This document shows positions 28,456-37,576 of a stretch of DNA of 54,424 bases, one piece after another. Numbering within the stretch: position 1 is the stretch's first letter; every line of letters starts with the position of its first letter. Origin of the DNA: a bacterium BMS3Abin06. GTDB lineage: Bacteria > Nitrospirota > Thermodesulfovibrionia > UBA6902. A program made the position numbers and the translations under genes. A model generated the notes under the pieces. That model saw nothing but the letters and a program-made list of their open reading frames with translations, ran no database searches and was not told where the DNA came from. The stretch lies in contig BDSY01000100.1 of the NCBI GenBank assembly GCA_002897895.1, positions 1 through 54,424 of the forward strand. The letters run 5' to 3'.

Positions 28456-28524
28456 GCGAAAGGATTTGAACCTTCGACCTTACGGTCCCGAACCGTACGC
28501 GCTGCCGGACTGCGCTACGCCCCG
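28448..28524 (-). tRNA. tRNA-Pro (anticodon CGG)
   Basis: A 77-base cloverleaf including encoded CCA. The acceptor stem CGGGGCG/CGCCCCG pairs perfectly. D-stem GCGC/GCGC, anticodon stem TACGG/CCGTA with loop TTCGGGA (anticodon CGG reading CCG), T-arm GAAGG TTCAAAT CCTTT. It lies 28 bases after the folP stop on the same strand. The 3' end is the probable integration target of the neighbouring scar region. Confidence 0.95.
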
Positions 28525-28552
28525 TCTGAAATCAGCTTAAATCATACCACAT

Positions 28553-29407
28553 TTACTGAGAGAAATTCACAAAACCCCGTTTTATTCCGTCAGCAATCTT
28601 CGCCACTCCGGCCATTTCCTTTACGTCATGTACCCTGATAATGTTTGCTCCATTGAATATCCCGATGGCCGCCGCTGCTGCCGTACCCTCAAGTCTTTCT
28701 GAAACAGGGAGATCGCCGAGCATCCTGCCGATAAATGATTTCCTTGAATGGCCTAAAAGTACCGGTTTTTCAAATCCTGTAAATTCATTCAGCCCTTTAA
28801 TGATCTCAAGATTATGTTCAACGGTTTTTCCAAAACCGATTCCCGGATCAATAATGATCATGTCATCGGGAATTCCGGCGTCTCTTGCAATTTTAATCCC
28901 CTCGTGCAAATAGTCAATTATCTCAGGGATAAGGGCTTTATAAACCGGAGCCTTCTGCATGTTCCTTGGAGTGCCTTTGATATGCATTATTACGACAGGA
29001 ACTTTGTTTTTTGCTGCAATCCCCGGCATTTCAGGATCAAACCGCAAGCCGCTTATATCATTGATGATTGAAGCGCCTGCCTGAATAGCTGCCTTTGCAA
29101 CATCCGACTTGTAAGTATCCACTGAAATCGGAACCTTTACTTTCCCTGCAAGCGCTTCAATGACAGGCACAACACGATTAACTTCTTCTTTGACAGAAAT
29201 TTTCTCTGCGCCCGGTCTCGTGGATTCCCCGCCGATATCTATAATATCTGCGCCTTCATCCTCCATTCTCAGGGCCTGTTCAACAGCGCTCTCTTTACTG
29301 AAATATGTTCCTCCGTCAGAAAAGGAGTCAGGGGTGACATTAAGAATACCCATGACATAGGATCTCAGAGTAAAGTCAAAACAGAAGTTTTTCCAGGCGA
29401 GTTTCAT
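28553..29407 (-). CDS. folP: Dihydropteroate synthase
   Basis: Condenses 6-hydroxymethyl-dihydropterin pyrophosphate with p-aminobenzoate in folate synthesis; target of sulfonamides. 284 residues form a TIM barrel with GILNVTPDSFSDGG at 20-33, IDIGGESTRPGA at 56-67, VDTYKSDVA, NDISG, DPGIGFGKT and GHSRKSFIGR, and a closing RVHDV. The start lacks a strong ribosome binding site. It follows ftsH by 37 bases on the same strand; the ftsH-folP order is common in bacteria. Confidence 0.96.
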   Translation of the reverse strand: MKLAWKNFCFDFTLRSYVMGILNVTPDSFSDGGTYFSKESAVEQALRMEDEGADIIDIGGESTRPGAEKISVKEEVNRVVPVIEALAGKVKVPISVDTYKSDVAKAAIQAGASIINDISGLRFDPEMPGIAAKNKVPVVIMHIKGTPRNMQKAPVYKALIPEIIDYLHEGIKIARDAGIPDDMIIIDPGIGFGKTVEHNLEIIKGLNEFTGFEKPVLLGHSRKSFIGRMLGDLPVSERLEGTAAAAAIGIFNGANIIRVHDVKEMAGVAKIADGIKRGFVNFSQ

Positions 29408-29444
29408 CCGGCGTGTATTACGGGATATGCTTTCAATCTGAAAA

Positions 29445-31322
29445 TTACGCTCTTGATTCGGAAGTTGTGCTTATATCCTTTTCAGGGTTAATTTCTTCTG
29501 CGGCCGGAGCCGGACTCTCCTTTTCTTCAGGCTTTGCAGAACCGTTTTTGCCTTTCACAATCGCATCTATTTCAGCAGCATCCATGGTTTCTTTATCAAG
29601 CAGCGCCCGGGCAAGGTTGAGAAGCAATTTCTTGTTATCAAGCAGGAGATGTTTTGCATATTCATATCTCTCGCCGACAATCGTCCTGATTTCACCGTCA
29701 ATTTCTTCCGCCGTCTTTTCGGAATAGTCTTTTTGCTTTGAAAACTCCTTGCCGAGGAATATCTGTTCTTCACGCTTTCCAAAGGTTAAGGGGCCTAATT
29801 TATCACTCATCCCCCATTCGCAGACCATTTTCTTTGCAAGGTCGGTTGCCCTCTGAAGGTCATTGCCAGCGCCCGTGGTGAGATGTCCAAGGGCTATCTC
29901 TTCAGCAGCCCTCCCGCCCATCAGGACAGCAAGAGTATTTAAAATATGTTCTTTTGAATAGGTATACCTGTCATCTATCGGCAGTTGCTGCGTAATGCCG
30001 AGCGCCATTCCCCTCGGGATTATGCTTACCTTGTGAATGGGATCGGTCCCCGGAGTCAGTTTTGCAACAAGGGCGTGGCCTGCTTCATGGTATGCCGTAT
30101 TGTTCTTTTCTTCTTCGGATATTATCATGCTTTTTCTTTCCTTGCCCATCATGACCTTGTCTTTTGAATCCTCAAAATCTATCATTTCAACCTTTGTCCT
30201 GGAACGTCTCGCTGCCAGCAGGGCTGCTTCATTTATAAGATTGGCAAGGTCTGCTCCTGAAAATCCCGGTGTTCCCCTCGCAAGGGTTGCAATATTTACA
30301 TTATCGTGGAGAGGGATATTTTTGCTGTGAACCTTTATTATCTCCTCCCTGCCTTTTACATCCGGATGAGGGACGATAACCTGTCTGTCAAATCTGCCCG
30401 GCCTTAAAAGTGCGGGATCAAGTACATCAGGCCTGTTGGTTGCCGCAAGCACAATAATTCCTTCGTTCGGGTTAAAACCGTCAAGCTCCACCAGAAGCTG
30501 GTTCAGTGTCTGTTCGCGTTCGTCGTGTCCGCCTCCAAGTCCCGCTCCCCTGTGGCGTCCTACGGCATCTATCTCGTCTATAAATATAATGCATGGGTTG
30601 CTCTTCTTTGCCTGTTCAAAAAGGTCCCTGACCCTCGAAGCGCCTACGCCGACAAACATCTCTACGAAATCGGAGCCGCTTATGGAAAAAAACGGTACGC
30701 CTGCTTCGCCTGCTATGGCCTTTGCAAGCAAAGTTTTTCCGGCGCCCGGAGGCCCCACAAGCAGGACACCCTTTGGGATTTTCCCGCCTAACTTCTGAAA
30801 TTTCTGAGGATCTTTCAGAAATTCAATGATTTCCTGCACTTCCTCTTTGGCCTCTTCAATGCCTGCAACATCGGAAAAGGTTACTTTTATCCCTTTTTCA
30901 GAGATGAGCTTTGCCCTGCTTCTGCCGAATGAGAGAGCCTTGTTGCCGCCGGCCTGCATCTGCTTCATAAAAAATACCCAGAGAAATACAAGCAGAATTA
31001 TCGGCCCAAAATTAAAGAGCACATTCATATACCACGGTGTATGATCCGGCTTCGCACTAATTCTTATGCCTTTGTTTTGAAGGTCCTTTACCAGGTCGGG
31101 ATAGTCCGGCGCAAAGGTTTTGAATTTCAGGCCGTTCTTCAGGGTGCCGACGATCAGGTTCTCAGGTTTTTTTATCGTTACCTCTTCTACATTATTTTGT
31201 TGTAATTCGGACATGAAATCCGAAAAAATCATTTCTTCCTGCGGTTTGGATGTTTCGAGAAGATTGAAAACCAGGATCATCATCAAACCGAACAAGACCC
31301 ATATGATGATACTCTTATACAA
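29445..31322 (-). CDS. ftsH: ATP-dependent zinc metalloprotease FtsH
   Basis: Membrane-anchored AAA+ protease that degrades misfolded membrane proteins and regulatory proteins. 625 residues: two N-terminal transmembrane helices (about 4-22 and 105-120) flank a periplasmic domain. The AAA domain has Walker A GPPGAGKT at 190-197, Walker B IIFIDE at 245-250 and the second-region-of-homology arginines. Zinc site HEAGH is at 412-416, with a later Asp in [11 protein letters not shown] Pro/Glu-rich tail ends the protein. The start is a TTG at 31322 with GGGAGG eight bases upstream. Confidence 0.97.
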   Translation of the reverse strand: MYKSIIIWVLFGLMMILVFNLLETSKPQEEMIFSDFMSELQQNNVEEVTIKKPENLIVGTLKNGLKFKTFAPDYPDLVKDLQNKGIRISAKPDHTPWYMNVLFNFGPIILLVFLWVFFMKQMQAGGNKALSFGRSRAKLISEKGIKVTFSDVAGIEEAKEEVQEIIEFLKDPQKFQKLGGKIPKGVLLVGPPGAGKTLLAKAIAGEAGVPFFSISGSDFVEMFVGVGASRVRDLFEQAKKSNPCIIFIDEIDAVGRHRGAGLGGGHDEREQTLNQLLVELDGFNPNEGIIVLAATNRPDVLDPALLRPGRFDRQVIVPHPDVKGREEIIKVHSKNIPLHDNVNIATLARGTPGFSGADLANLINEAALLAARRSRTKVEMIDFEDSKDKVMMGKERKSMIISEEEKNNTAYHEAGHALVAKLTPGTDPIHKVSIIPRGMALGITQQLPIDDRYTYSKEHILNTLAVLMGGRAAEEIALGHLTTGAGNDLQRATDLAKKMVCEWGMSDKLGPLTFGKREEQIFLGKEFSKQKDYSEKTAEEIDGEIRTIVGERYEYAKHLLLDNKKLLLNLARALLDKETMDAAEIDAIVKGKNGSAKPEEKESPAPAAEEINPEKDISTTSESRA

Positions 31323-31421
31323 TATAGTTACCTCCCATCCCTAAAGAGTAACATATTTCTTTATTGTATTGCCAACGTTCTGAATTCTGTGGTTATAAAC
31401 TCAGATAGTTGTCGTTTTTCT

Positions 31422-31490
31422 GTCATTCCGGCTTGTCCGGAATCGTTTCTTTAAGAAAGATTCCCGACGCGCTTCGCTTGTGGGAATGAC
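31422..31490. repeat. GTCATTCC-type palindromic repeat upstream of ftsH
   Basis: Starts GTCATTCCGGCTTGTCCGG and ends with GTGGGAATGAC as an imperfect inverted copy; the centre differs from the copy inside the 152-bp insertion at 27869-27935. It lies between ftsH and the EamA transporter gene. Confidence 0.65.
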
Positions 31491-31526
31491 ATGCTTTTGA
31501 GTAGTTGTGTTATTTATACACAAACA

Positions 31527-32390
31527 CTATTTGCTCACAACAATCAATACGAATCCCGAAAACATAATCGTGCTTCCAATCGCTTTAGCGGCAATTTTTT
31601 CTTCTTTAAATAAATGATGTCCGTAAAAAATACTGAAAAAGATGCTTGTTCTTTTAATTGAAATCATATACGCAACATTAACAAGGCTCATTGCAATCAT
31701 ATGGAAAATAATCATCAATGAATAGGTAAAACCAATAGACGCAAGAGGAATAATATCCTTTTTTCTAATAATGATTTCCCCCCTGTTTTTCATAAAAGCA
31801 AGCGGGGTAAATAAAAGAAATACCAGTATAAAGTAAAATGCCCCGAAAAAGACGGGGGATGAGTGTTCAATAGCCATTTTCCCCAGTGAAGACGTAAGAC
31901 TGAAAATAAAGGCAACTGCAATCATCATAACCGATCCCTTTTCCCTGAATATCGCCTTTACAGGCTCCAGTATTGATTTTTTTATTTCGTGGATATTGAG
32001 CAGGTAACTTCCTGCAGCCATGAGGATAATCCCGGCGCCGCCCCCGATTGAAACACGCTCCCCAAGGATGAGGTATGACATGAAAATTAAAAACACAGGG
32101 GTTAATGCAAGAAAGGGCATTGTCAGACTCATGGGAGAGAATTTTAATGCCTTTGTATATAAGATAATAGCGGTTATTTCCAGGGGAAGTGCGCATAATA
32201 CAGCCAGCCAGAAGGTTTTATCAAGAGGAGGGAATTCTATAAATAATAAGCTTATCAAAAGGACGGGCAGGGCAAATAACAATCGTGCCCATGCTATAAA
32301 ATACTCATCTCCGGAGGAAAGAGCGCGTTTTGTCAAGGCATCACTTGTAGCAAGGGAAAGCGCGGTTAAAAGGGAATAGACAATCCACAA
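31527..32390 (-). CDS. EamA-family (DMT) transporter
   Basis: 287 residues with about ten transmembrane helices arranged as two EamA repeats. The first repeat ends with ILGERVSIGGGAGIILMAAGSYLL and the second with HLFKEEKIAAKAIGSTIMFSGFVLIV, the usual family endings. Drug/metabolite transporter superfamily members move amino acids, nucleotide sugars or other small solutes; the substrate cannot be told. The start is a TTG four bases after the regulator stop, so it is probably co-transcribed with, and possibly reports to, that regulator. Confidence 0.87.
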   Translation of the reverse strand: MWIVYSLLTALSLATSDALTKRALSSGDEYFIAWARLLFALPVLLISLLFIEFPPLDKTFWLAVLCALPLEITAIILYTKALKFSPMSLTMPFLALTPVFLIFMSYLILGERVSIGGGAGIILMAAGSYLLNIHEIKKSILEPVKAIFREKGSVMMIAVAFIFSLTSSLGKMAIEHSSPVFFGAFYFILVFLLFTPLAFMKNRGEIIIRKKDIIPLASIGFTYSLMIIFHMIAMSLVNVAYMISIKRTSIFFSIFYGHHLFKEEKIAAKAIGSTIMFSGFVLIVVSK

Positions 32391-32394
32391 AATG

Positions 32395-33765
32395 TCAGCT
32401 TTCTATTTCATAATCCTTGATTTTGGTCAGTAAAGTCTTGTAGCTGACCTTGAGTATCCCGGCAGCTTTGGTTTTATTTCCGTGAGTATCTTCAAGCGCC
32501 TTCTTTATCCTTCGGGACTCTGCGACTTTAAGGGCTGCCTTTGCAACTTCATCGAGTGTTCCATCTAATGCGGACTCCCCTGCTCTCGCCCCTGAATGGC
32601 CGGCAGGCGCCAGACTGAAATCCTTTTTTGTTATTACATTTCCATCGCAAAGTATGAGCGCCCTTTCTATGACATTTTCAAGCTCTCTCACATTGCCCTT
32701 CCATGAATAGTTTTTTAATATTTCTATTGCATCCGGGGCTATGTCTTTGTGTGTGATATTCATCTCTGCCGAATACCTGGATATAAAGTGTTCAACCAGT
32801 GCGGGTATGTCATCTTTTCTCTGTCTTAAAGGAGGGATCGTGATCGGGAAGACACTCAGCCTGTAAAAAAGGTCCTCCCTGAATGTATTGTCTGCGGCTG
32901 CCGCCTCAAGATCCCTGTTGCTTGCAGCAAGGATTCTTATATCCACGTTAATGCATTTTGTGCCTCCAACCCTGTCTATTTCTCCTTCCTGCAGGGTTCT
33001 TAAAAGCTTTGCCTGCAGGGCAATATCCATTTCGCCTATTTCGTCAAGGAAAACCGTACCCCTGTCCGCAAGTTCAAGCTTCCCGAGTTTTTTCTCTCCA
33101 GCCCCGGTAAATGCCCCCTTCTCATGGCCGAACAGTTCGGATTCAAGGAGTTCTCCGGGTATTGCCGCACAGTTTATCGGGACGAACGGATGATCTTTCC
33201 TGGGACTTAAATCATGGATTGCCCTCGCAAAGAGTTCTTTGCCTGTGCCCGATTCTCCAAGGATCAATACGGTTGTCTTTGTAGGGGCCACCTTCTGTAT
33301 ATTCTCAGCCACTTCAAGCATCCCCCTGCTTTTGCCGATAATATTCGGCATGCCGACGCTGTGTGACAATGCATCTTTGAGGAGAAGGTTTTCAGTGATG
33401 AGTCTCTGGTTTTTAAGCGATCTTTTTATGAGAATTTGCAGGTAGTCGGTGTCTAACGGTTTTGTTATGAAATCATATGCACCCAGTTTCATAGCATTAA
33501 CAGCGGTCTCAATAGACCCGTAGGCAGTCATAACAATTACAGGAGTTAAAGGATTTTCATCTTTTGATGCCTTAAGCACTTCAAGACCGTCTTTCCCGGG
33601 CAGCTTAAGGTCTGTAAGCACCAGGTCCACATTACTCTCCCTCACCTTCTTAATCCCCCCGGTTCCGTCTTTTGCAATTACCACATCATAACCCGCTATC
33701 TCCAGTGTCTCCTTTAGCATCCGGGCCATGGATTCCTTGTCTTCTACGATGAGAATAGTTGCCAT
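32395..33765 (-). CDS. NtrC-family sigma-54-dependent response regulator
   Basis: 456 residues in three domains. The receiver (1-115) has the phospho-acceptor Asp52 and Lys102. The AAA+ domain has Walker A GESGTGKE (170-177), the sigma-54 contact loop GAFTGA (217-222), Walker B FLDEIGE (about 239-245) and the RRE-type arginines. A C-terminal Fis-type helix-turn-helix spans about 410-453. All parts needed to activate sigma-54 promoters are intact. No histidine kinase gene is adjacent, so it is an orphan here. Confidence 0.95.
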   Translation of the reverse strand: MATILIVEDKESMARMLKETLEIAGYDVVIAKDGTGGIKKVRESNVDLVLTDLKLPGKDGLEVLKASKDENPLTPVIVMTAYGSIETAVNAMKLGAYDFITKPLDTDYLQILIKRSLKNQRLITENLLLKDALSHSVGMPNIIGKSRGMLEVAENIQKVAPTKTTVLILGESGTGKELFARAIHDLSPRKDHPFVPINCAAIPGELLESELFGHEKGAFTGAGEKKLGKLELADRGTVFLDEIGEMDIALQAKLLRTLQEGEIDRVGGTKCINVDIRILAASNRDLEAAAADNTFREDLFYRLSVFPITIPPLRQRKDDIPALVEHFISRYSAEMNITHKDIAPDAIEILKNYSWKGNVRELENVIERALILCDGNVITKKDFSLAPAGHSGARAGESALDGTLDEVAKAALKVAESRRIKKALEDTHGNKTKAAGILKVSYKTLLTKIKDYEIES

Positions 33766-33794
33766 GCAATACCATCCTTATTTTGCAAATAAAA

Positions 33795-34133
33795 TCATTG
33801 ACCTGCCGTCAATATCTTAAGTATCCCGGATTTTGCTGCCGGAATGATATCTTTAATAGTATGCCATACGAGATCGTATTTGACCCCGAAATAAAAATGG
33901 ATAAGCCTGTCCCGCATTCCCGACATTTCCTTCCACGGAAGTTCAGGATATTTGCTCCTTACAGTTTCGGGAACATTTTTTGCCGCTTCACCAATTATCT
34001 CGAATTTCCTTATAACCGCGCTTGAGATCATGTCGTTATGCTGAAATTCATCAAAATCGATCCCTTTGACAAACCTTTCGATTGCCTCCATTGCATTCAC
34101 CATGTCTTCCAGATAAAGATAATAATCCCTCAT
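33795..34133 (-). CDS. hepT: HepT-type HEPN toxin (ribonuclease)
   Basis: 112 residues, all helical, with the HEPN catalytic motif RX4HXY seen as RDRLIHFY at 74-81. In characterised HepT/MntA pairs the HEPN protein is an RNase, and the partner nucleotidyltransferase blocks it by adding AMP to the Tyr of this motif, which is present. The start overlaps the mntA stop by 4 bases, so the pair is translationally coupled with antitoxin first. Confidence 0.9.
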   Translation of the reverse strand: MRDYYLYLEDMVNAMEAIERFVKGIDFDEFQHNDMISSAVIRKFEIIGEAAKNVPETVRSKYPELPWKEMSGMRDRLIHFYFGVKYDLVWHTIKDIIPAAKSGILKILTAGQ

Positions 34134-34444
34134 AAATAGGCGGCCTCGCGAAGAATGGCGGGTTTCAGCTCTTTTCTTATGGCATCTTCAGGAACAACAT
34201 CAACACGGCATTTAAGTTTTTCCTCAAGGAATATTGAAAGGCCGGTCAAATCCAGCAGGTTTGCCCCCTCGTCGAATTCAACCAGGACATCTATGTCACT
34301 TCCCGCCTTTTGTTCGCCTCTCACATACGAACCGAAAATCCCCTTCACCTCCGCCTTGTATCTCTGCCTGATCTCCGGTTTCAGTGCTTTCAGGGATGAA
34401 AGGATTTCAGAGGCCGAATTTGTAGTTGCGCCTGATTTTTCCAT
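34130..34444 (-). CDS. mntA: MntA-type nucleotidyltransferase antitoxin
   Basis: About 104 residues with the minimal nucleotidyltransferase motif GSX10DXD: GSYVRGEQKAGSDID, with Gly/Ser near 38-39 and the two Asp near 50-52. MntA uses ATP to AMPylate and inactivate its HEPN partner. I prefer the second ATG (34444) because AGGA is 7 bases upstream; the ATG at 34450 has the AGGA directly adjacent. Followed in overlap by hepT. Confidence 0.9.
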   Translation of the reverse strand: MEKSGATTNSASEILSSLKALKPEIRQRYKAEVKGIFGSYVRGEQKAGSDIDVLVEFDEGANLLDLTGLSIFLEEKLKCRVDVVPEDAIRKELKPAILREAAYL

Positions 34445-34522
34445 AGTCATTTCCTGTCTTAAGATTATATTGTTTTACAAATTATCTCGAGATTCAAGAC
34501 TTTCACAACTCTCGTCCAACTG

Positions 34523-35950
34523 TTAGCTCAGCTTCTCCCTTAACAATTCATTTACAATCTTCGGATTCGCCTTGCCTTTGGTCTCCTTCATCACCTGTCC
34601 GACAAAAAAGCCCATCAATTTTGCCTCACCTGCCCTGAACCGTTCCACCTCTTCGGGGTTGTTATTCAGAATTTCGTCAACAATCTTTTCTATCCCTGCC
34701 TCATCGCTGATCTGAACAAGGCATTTTTCTTTTACAATAGCATCTGCATCTTTGCCTGTTTTATACATCTCTTCAAAAACAGTCTTGGCAATCTTACCGC
34801 TTATCGTCCCTTTATCAATAAGAGCAAGCATCTCAACAAGATGCTTTGGCGTCAGAAGAGATTCGCTGATCTGTCTGTTCTCTTCATTGAGGAGTTTTGC
34901 AAGATCGCCCTTTATCCAGTTGCTTGCAGTCTTCGGATCACCGCCTGATTTAACAGCCTGCTCAAACCATTCAGCAACAGCCTTTTCAGCAGTCAATAAA
35001 TCCGCATCCTGTTCAGGCAGGTTGTATTCTTTTATAAATCTTTCACGCCTTGCATCAGGAAGCTCCCCGATACCTTCCTTTATTTCCTCTATCCATGATT
35101 TATCAAGTTCTATCGGCACAAGGTCAGGGTCGGGGAAGTACCTGTAATCATGCGCCTCCTCTTTTGAACGCATAGATTCTGTAATACTTTTTTCCGGGTT
35201 CCAGAGCCTTGTCTCCTGAATAATCCTGACTCCATCATTAAGCGCCTTTACCTGCCGCCTTATCTCATAATCAAGGGCCTTCTCAACAAACCTGAAGGAA
35301 TTCAAATTTTTAATTTCGGTCTTTACTCCAAGCTCGGCCTCCCCTACCGGGCGAATGGAGACATTTGCATCGCATCGCAGTGAACCCTCTTCCATGTTTC
35401 CGTCACACACACAAATATAACGCACAATGGATCTCAATTTTTTCATAAATTCCACGGCTTCCCCCGGACTGCGGATATCAGGCTCGGTGACAATCTCCAT
35501 GAGAGGAACCCCTGCCCTGTTTAAATCAACTAAACTTTCGTTCCCGCCTCCTTCGTGAATATTCTTGCCCGCATCTTCTTCCAGATGAATTCTTGTAAGC
35601 CCTATCTTTTTCCTGCTGTTGTTTACGGATATTTCAATGTAACCCTCCCCGCAAAGAGGCAGCTCGTACTGGCTTATCTGATAGCCTTTTGGAAGGTCAG
35701 GATAAAAATAATTCTTTCTTGCAAACCTGCTGAGAGATGGAATTTCGCAGTTCAATGCAAGACCGGTTTTTACAACATATCCAATCGCCTTTTCATTCAT
35801 AACCGGCAAAACACCGGGCATTCCGATACATACCGGACAGGTCTGGGTGTTGGGCTCAGAGCCGAACCTGGTAGAACAACCGCAGAATATTTTAGTATCC
35901 GTCAAGAGTTGAGCATGTATCTCAAGACCGATTACGGCTTCATATTGCAT
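34523..35950 (-). CDS. gatB: Aspartyl/glutamyl-tRNA amidotransferase subunit B
   Basis: 475 residues. GatB is the kinase/tRNA-binding subunit of GatCAB, which converts Glu-tRNA(Gln) and Asp-tRNA(Asn) to the cognate amides. Seen: VIGLEIHAQLLTDTKIFCGC at the N-terminus with the zinc-binding Cys cluster (CGC, CPVC), YFYPDLPKGYQISQYE, and LNRAGVPLMEIVTEPD. The C-terminal YqeY-like tail ends MGFFVGQVMKETKGKANP. It is full length and follows gatA by 14 bases on the same strand. Confidence 0.97.
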   Translation of the reverse strand: MQYEAVIGLEIHAQLLTDTKIFCGCSTRFGSEPNTQTCPVCIGMPGVLPVMNEKAIGYVVKTGLALNCEIPSLSRFARKNYFYPDLPKGYQISQYELPLCGEGYIEISVNNSRKKIGLTRIHLEEDAGKNIHEGGGNESLVDLNRAGVPLMEIVTEPDIRSPGEAVEFMKKLRSIVRYICVCDGNMEEGSLRCDANVSIRPVGEAELGVKTEIKNLNSFRFVEKALDYEIRRQVKALNDGVRIIQETRLWNPEKSITESMRSKEEAHDYRYFPDPDLVPIELDKSWIEEIKEGIGELPDARRERFIKEYNLPEQDADLLTAEKAVAEWFEQAVKSGGDPKTASNWIKGDLAKLLNEENRQISESLLTPKHLVEMLALIDKGTISGKIAKTVFEEMYKTGKDADAIVKEKCLVQISDEAGIEKIVDEILNNNPEEVERFRAGEAKLMGFFVGQVMKETKGKANPKIVNELLREKLS

Positions 35951-35964
35951 TGAAAGTCTCCATT

Positions 35965-37419
35965 TTATATATTCGGCTTTTTCTTATGCCAGTCTGTAGC
36001 CTGCTCGTAAGCGTAAGCAACTTTTAATATTGATTCCTCATCAAAGTGCTTTCCGATTATCTGTAATCCAACCGGCAGATTCCGGGACGTAAAACCGCAT
36101 GGTATAGATATCCCAGGAACACCTGCAAGGTTCACGGAGAGGGTGAAAATATCCGTTAAATACATCTGTAAAGGGTCCTCTATCTTTTCTCCTATCTTAA
36201 ATGCCGGGGTCGGAGTTGTCGGTGTAACTATTACATCAACATTTTCAAATGCCTTTTCGAAATCCTCCTTTATCAATGTCCTCACCTGCTGGGCCTTTTT
36301 ATAATAAGCATCATAGTACCCTGATGATAAGGCATATGTCCCGAGAATAATCCTTCGTTTTACTTCAGCGCCGAATCCCTCATCCCTTGTCCTCATATAC
36401 ATATCAATTAAATCTTCCCCATCAGACCTTAACCCGTATTTCACCCCGTCATATCGTGCAAGGTTGGATGATGCCTCAGAGGTCGCCAGTATATAATAAG
36501 CAGCTACTGCATATTCCGTATGCGGCAAAGATATTTCAACAGGTATGCCGCCGAGGGATTCAAGTTTTTTTATCGCTTCCTTTACAGAATTTTCCACTTC
36601 CTTATCCAGACCTTCTATAAAGTATTCTTTGGGAATGCCGATCTTCAGGCCCTTTATTTCCTGACCGAGACCGGAAGTGAAATCAGATGCCGGCATATCG
36701 GCAGATGTTGAATCATACGGGTCGTGTCCGCTGATAATATTCATAAGGATTGCGGAATCCCTGACATTTTTAGTAATAGGCCCTATCTGGTCAAGGGACG
36801 ATGCAAACGCCACAAGACCGTAGCGGGAAACCCTCCCGTAAGTCGGTTTTAAACCAACAACACCGCAAAACGCCGCAGGCTGGCGGATTGATCCGCCTGT
36901 ATCCGACCCAAGGGCTGCAATGCATTCATCAGATGCTACTGCCGCGGCTGAGCCGCCGCTTGAGCCGCCGGGTACCCTCTCAAAGTCCCATGGATTTTTA
37001 GTAAGTCCGAATGCGGAATTTTCTGTTGACGAGCCCATGGCAAACTCATCAAGATTTGTTTTTCCGATTAATATATAGCCTTCACTTTTAAGCCTCTGTG
37101 TAACACTGCTCTCATAAGGAGGAATAAAATTTTCTAATATTTTTGAAGAACATGTGGTTTTTATACCTTCCGTGCAAATATTATCCTTTATTGCAAGCGG
37201 TATGCCGGTAAGTGCTTTTCCTGCATTTTGTTTGAGATCATCTTCCGCCTGCCTTGCCCGGCTCAAGGCATTTTCCCTTGTAAGAGAAACATATGCCCCG
37301 ACTCTCTCTTCCAGGGCATCTATTCTTTCAAATAATGCAATTACAAGTTCCAGAGGCCTTATCTCACCTCTGACAATAGCTGATCGCGCTTCATCAATAC
37401 TCATACTGTAAAGCTCCAC
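35965..37419 (-). CDS. gatA: Aspartyl/glutamyl-tRNA amidotransferase subunit A
   Basis: 484-residue amidase-signature subunit that releases ammonia from glutamine for GatB. The Ser-cisSer-Lys triad is complete: Lys78, Ser153 and Ser177, within [13 protein letters not shown] and [12 protein letters not shown]. Start is a GTG at 37419 with GGAGG four bases upstream. Normally gatC precedes gatA, but only a divergent intergenic region and glgB are found upstream, so gatC must be elsewhere. Confidence 0.97.
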   Translation of the reverse strand: MELYSMSIDEARSAIVRGEIRPLELVIALFERIDALEERVGAYVSLTRENALSRARQAEDDLKQNAGKALTGIPLAIKDNICTEGIKTTCSSKILENFIPPYESSVTQRLKSEGYILIGKTNLDEFAMGSSTENSAFGLTKNPWDFERVPGGSSGGSAAAVASDECIAALGSDTGGSIRQPAAFCGVVGLKPTYGRVSRYGLVAFASSLDQIGPITKNVRDSAILMNIISGHDPYDSTSADMPASDFTSGLGQEIKGLKIGIPKEYFIEGLDKEVENSVKEAIKKLESLGGIPVEISLPHTEYAVAAYYILATSEASSNLARYDGVKYGLRSDGEDLIDMYMRTRDEGFGAEVKRRIILGTYALSSGYYDAYYKKAQQVRTLIKEDFEKAFENVDVIVTPTTPTPAFKIGEKIEDPLQMYLTDIFTLSVNLAGVPGISIPCGFTSRNLPVGLQIIGKHFDEESILKVAYAYEQATDWHKKKPNI

Positions 37420-37535
37420 TGCGCCTCCATTTCCTGCGAGTTGAAATTAGAATGTAATGAAATTAGAATATACTGGACATTTTACTATTTTGCGTCATCA
37501 GAAAGAAAGTAATGCCCTTTGTGGCAGGGGGAAAA

Positions 37536-37569
37536 CCGTTCACGGTTATCAGTTAACAGTTAGCGGTCG
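37536..37569 (+). repeat. CCGTTCAC-type repeat directly upstream of glgB
   Basis: CCGTTCACGGTTATCAGTT followed by AACAGTTAGCGGTC, related to the hairpin repeat at 7966-8022 and the ends of the repeat elements at 8424 and 16894. It occupies the glgB leader just before the chosen start. Confidence 0.55.
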
Positions 37570-37576
37570 AGACAAT

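Noticed and set aside
37457-37576. Upstream start extending GlgB by 40 residues
   Set aside because: The extension is encoded partly by a CCGTTCAC repeat, does not match GlgB N-termini, and the ATG at 37577 gives the usual length and residue offset.
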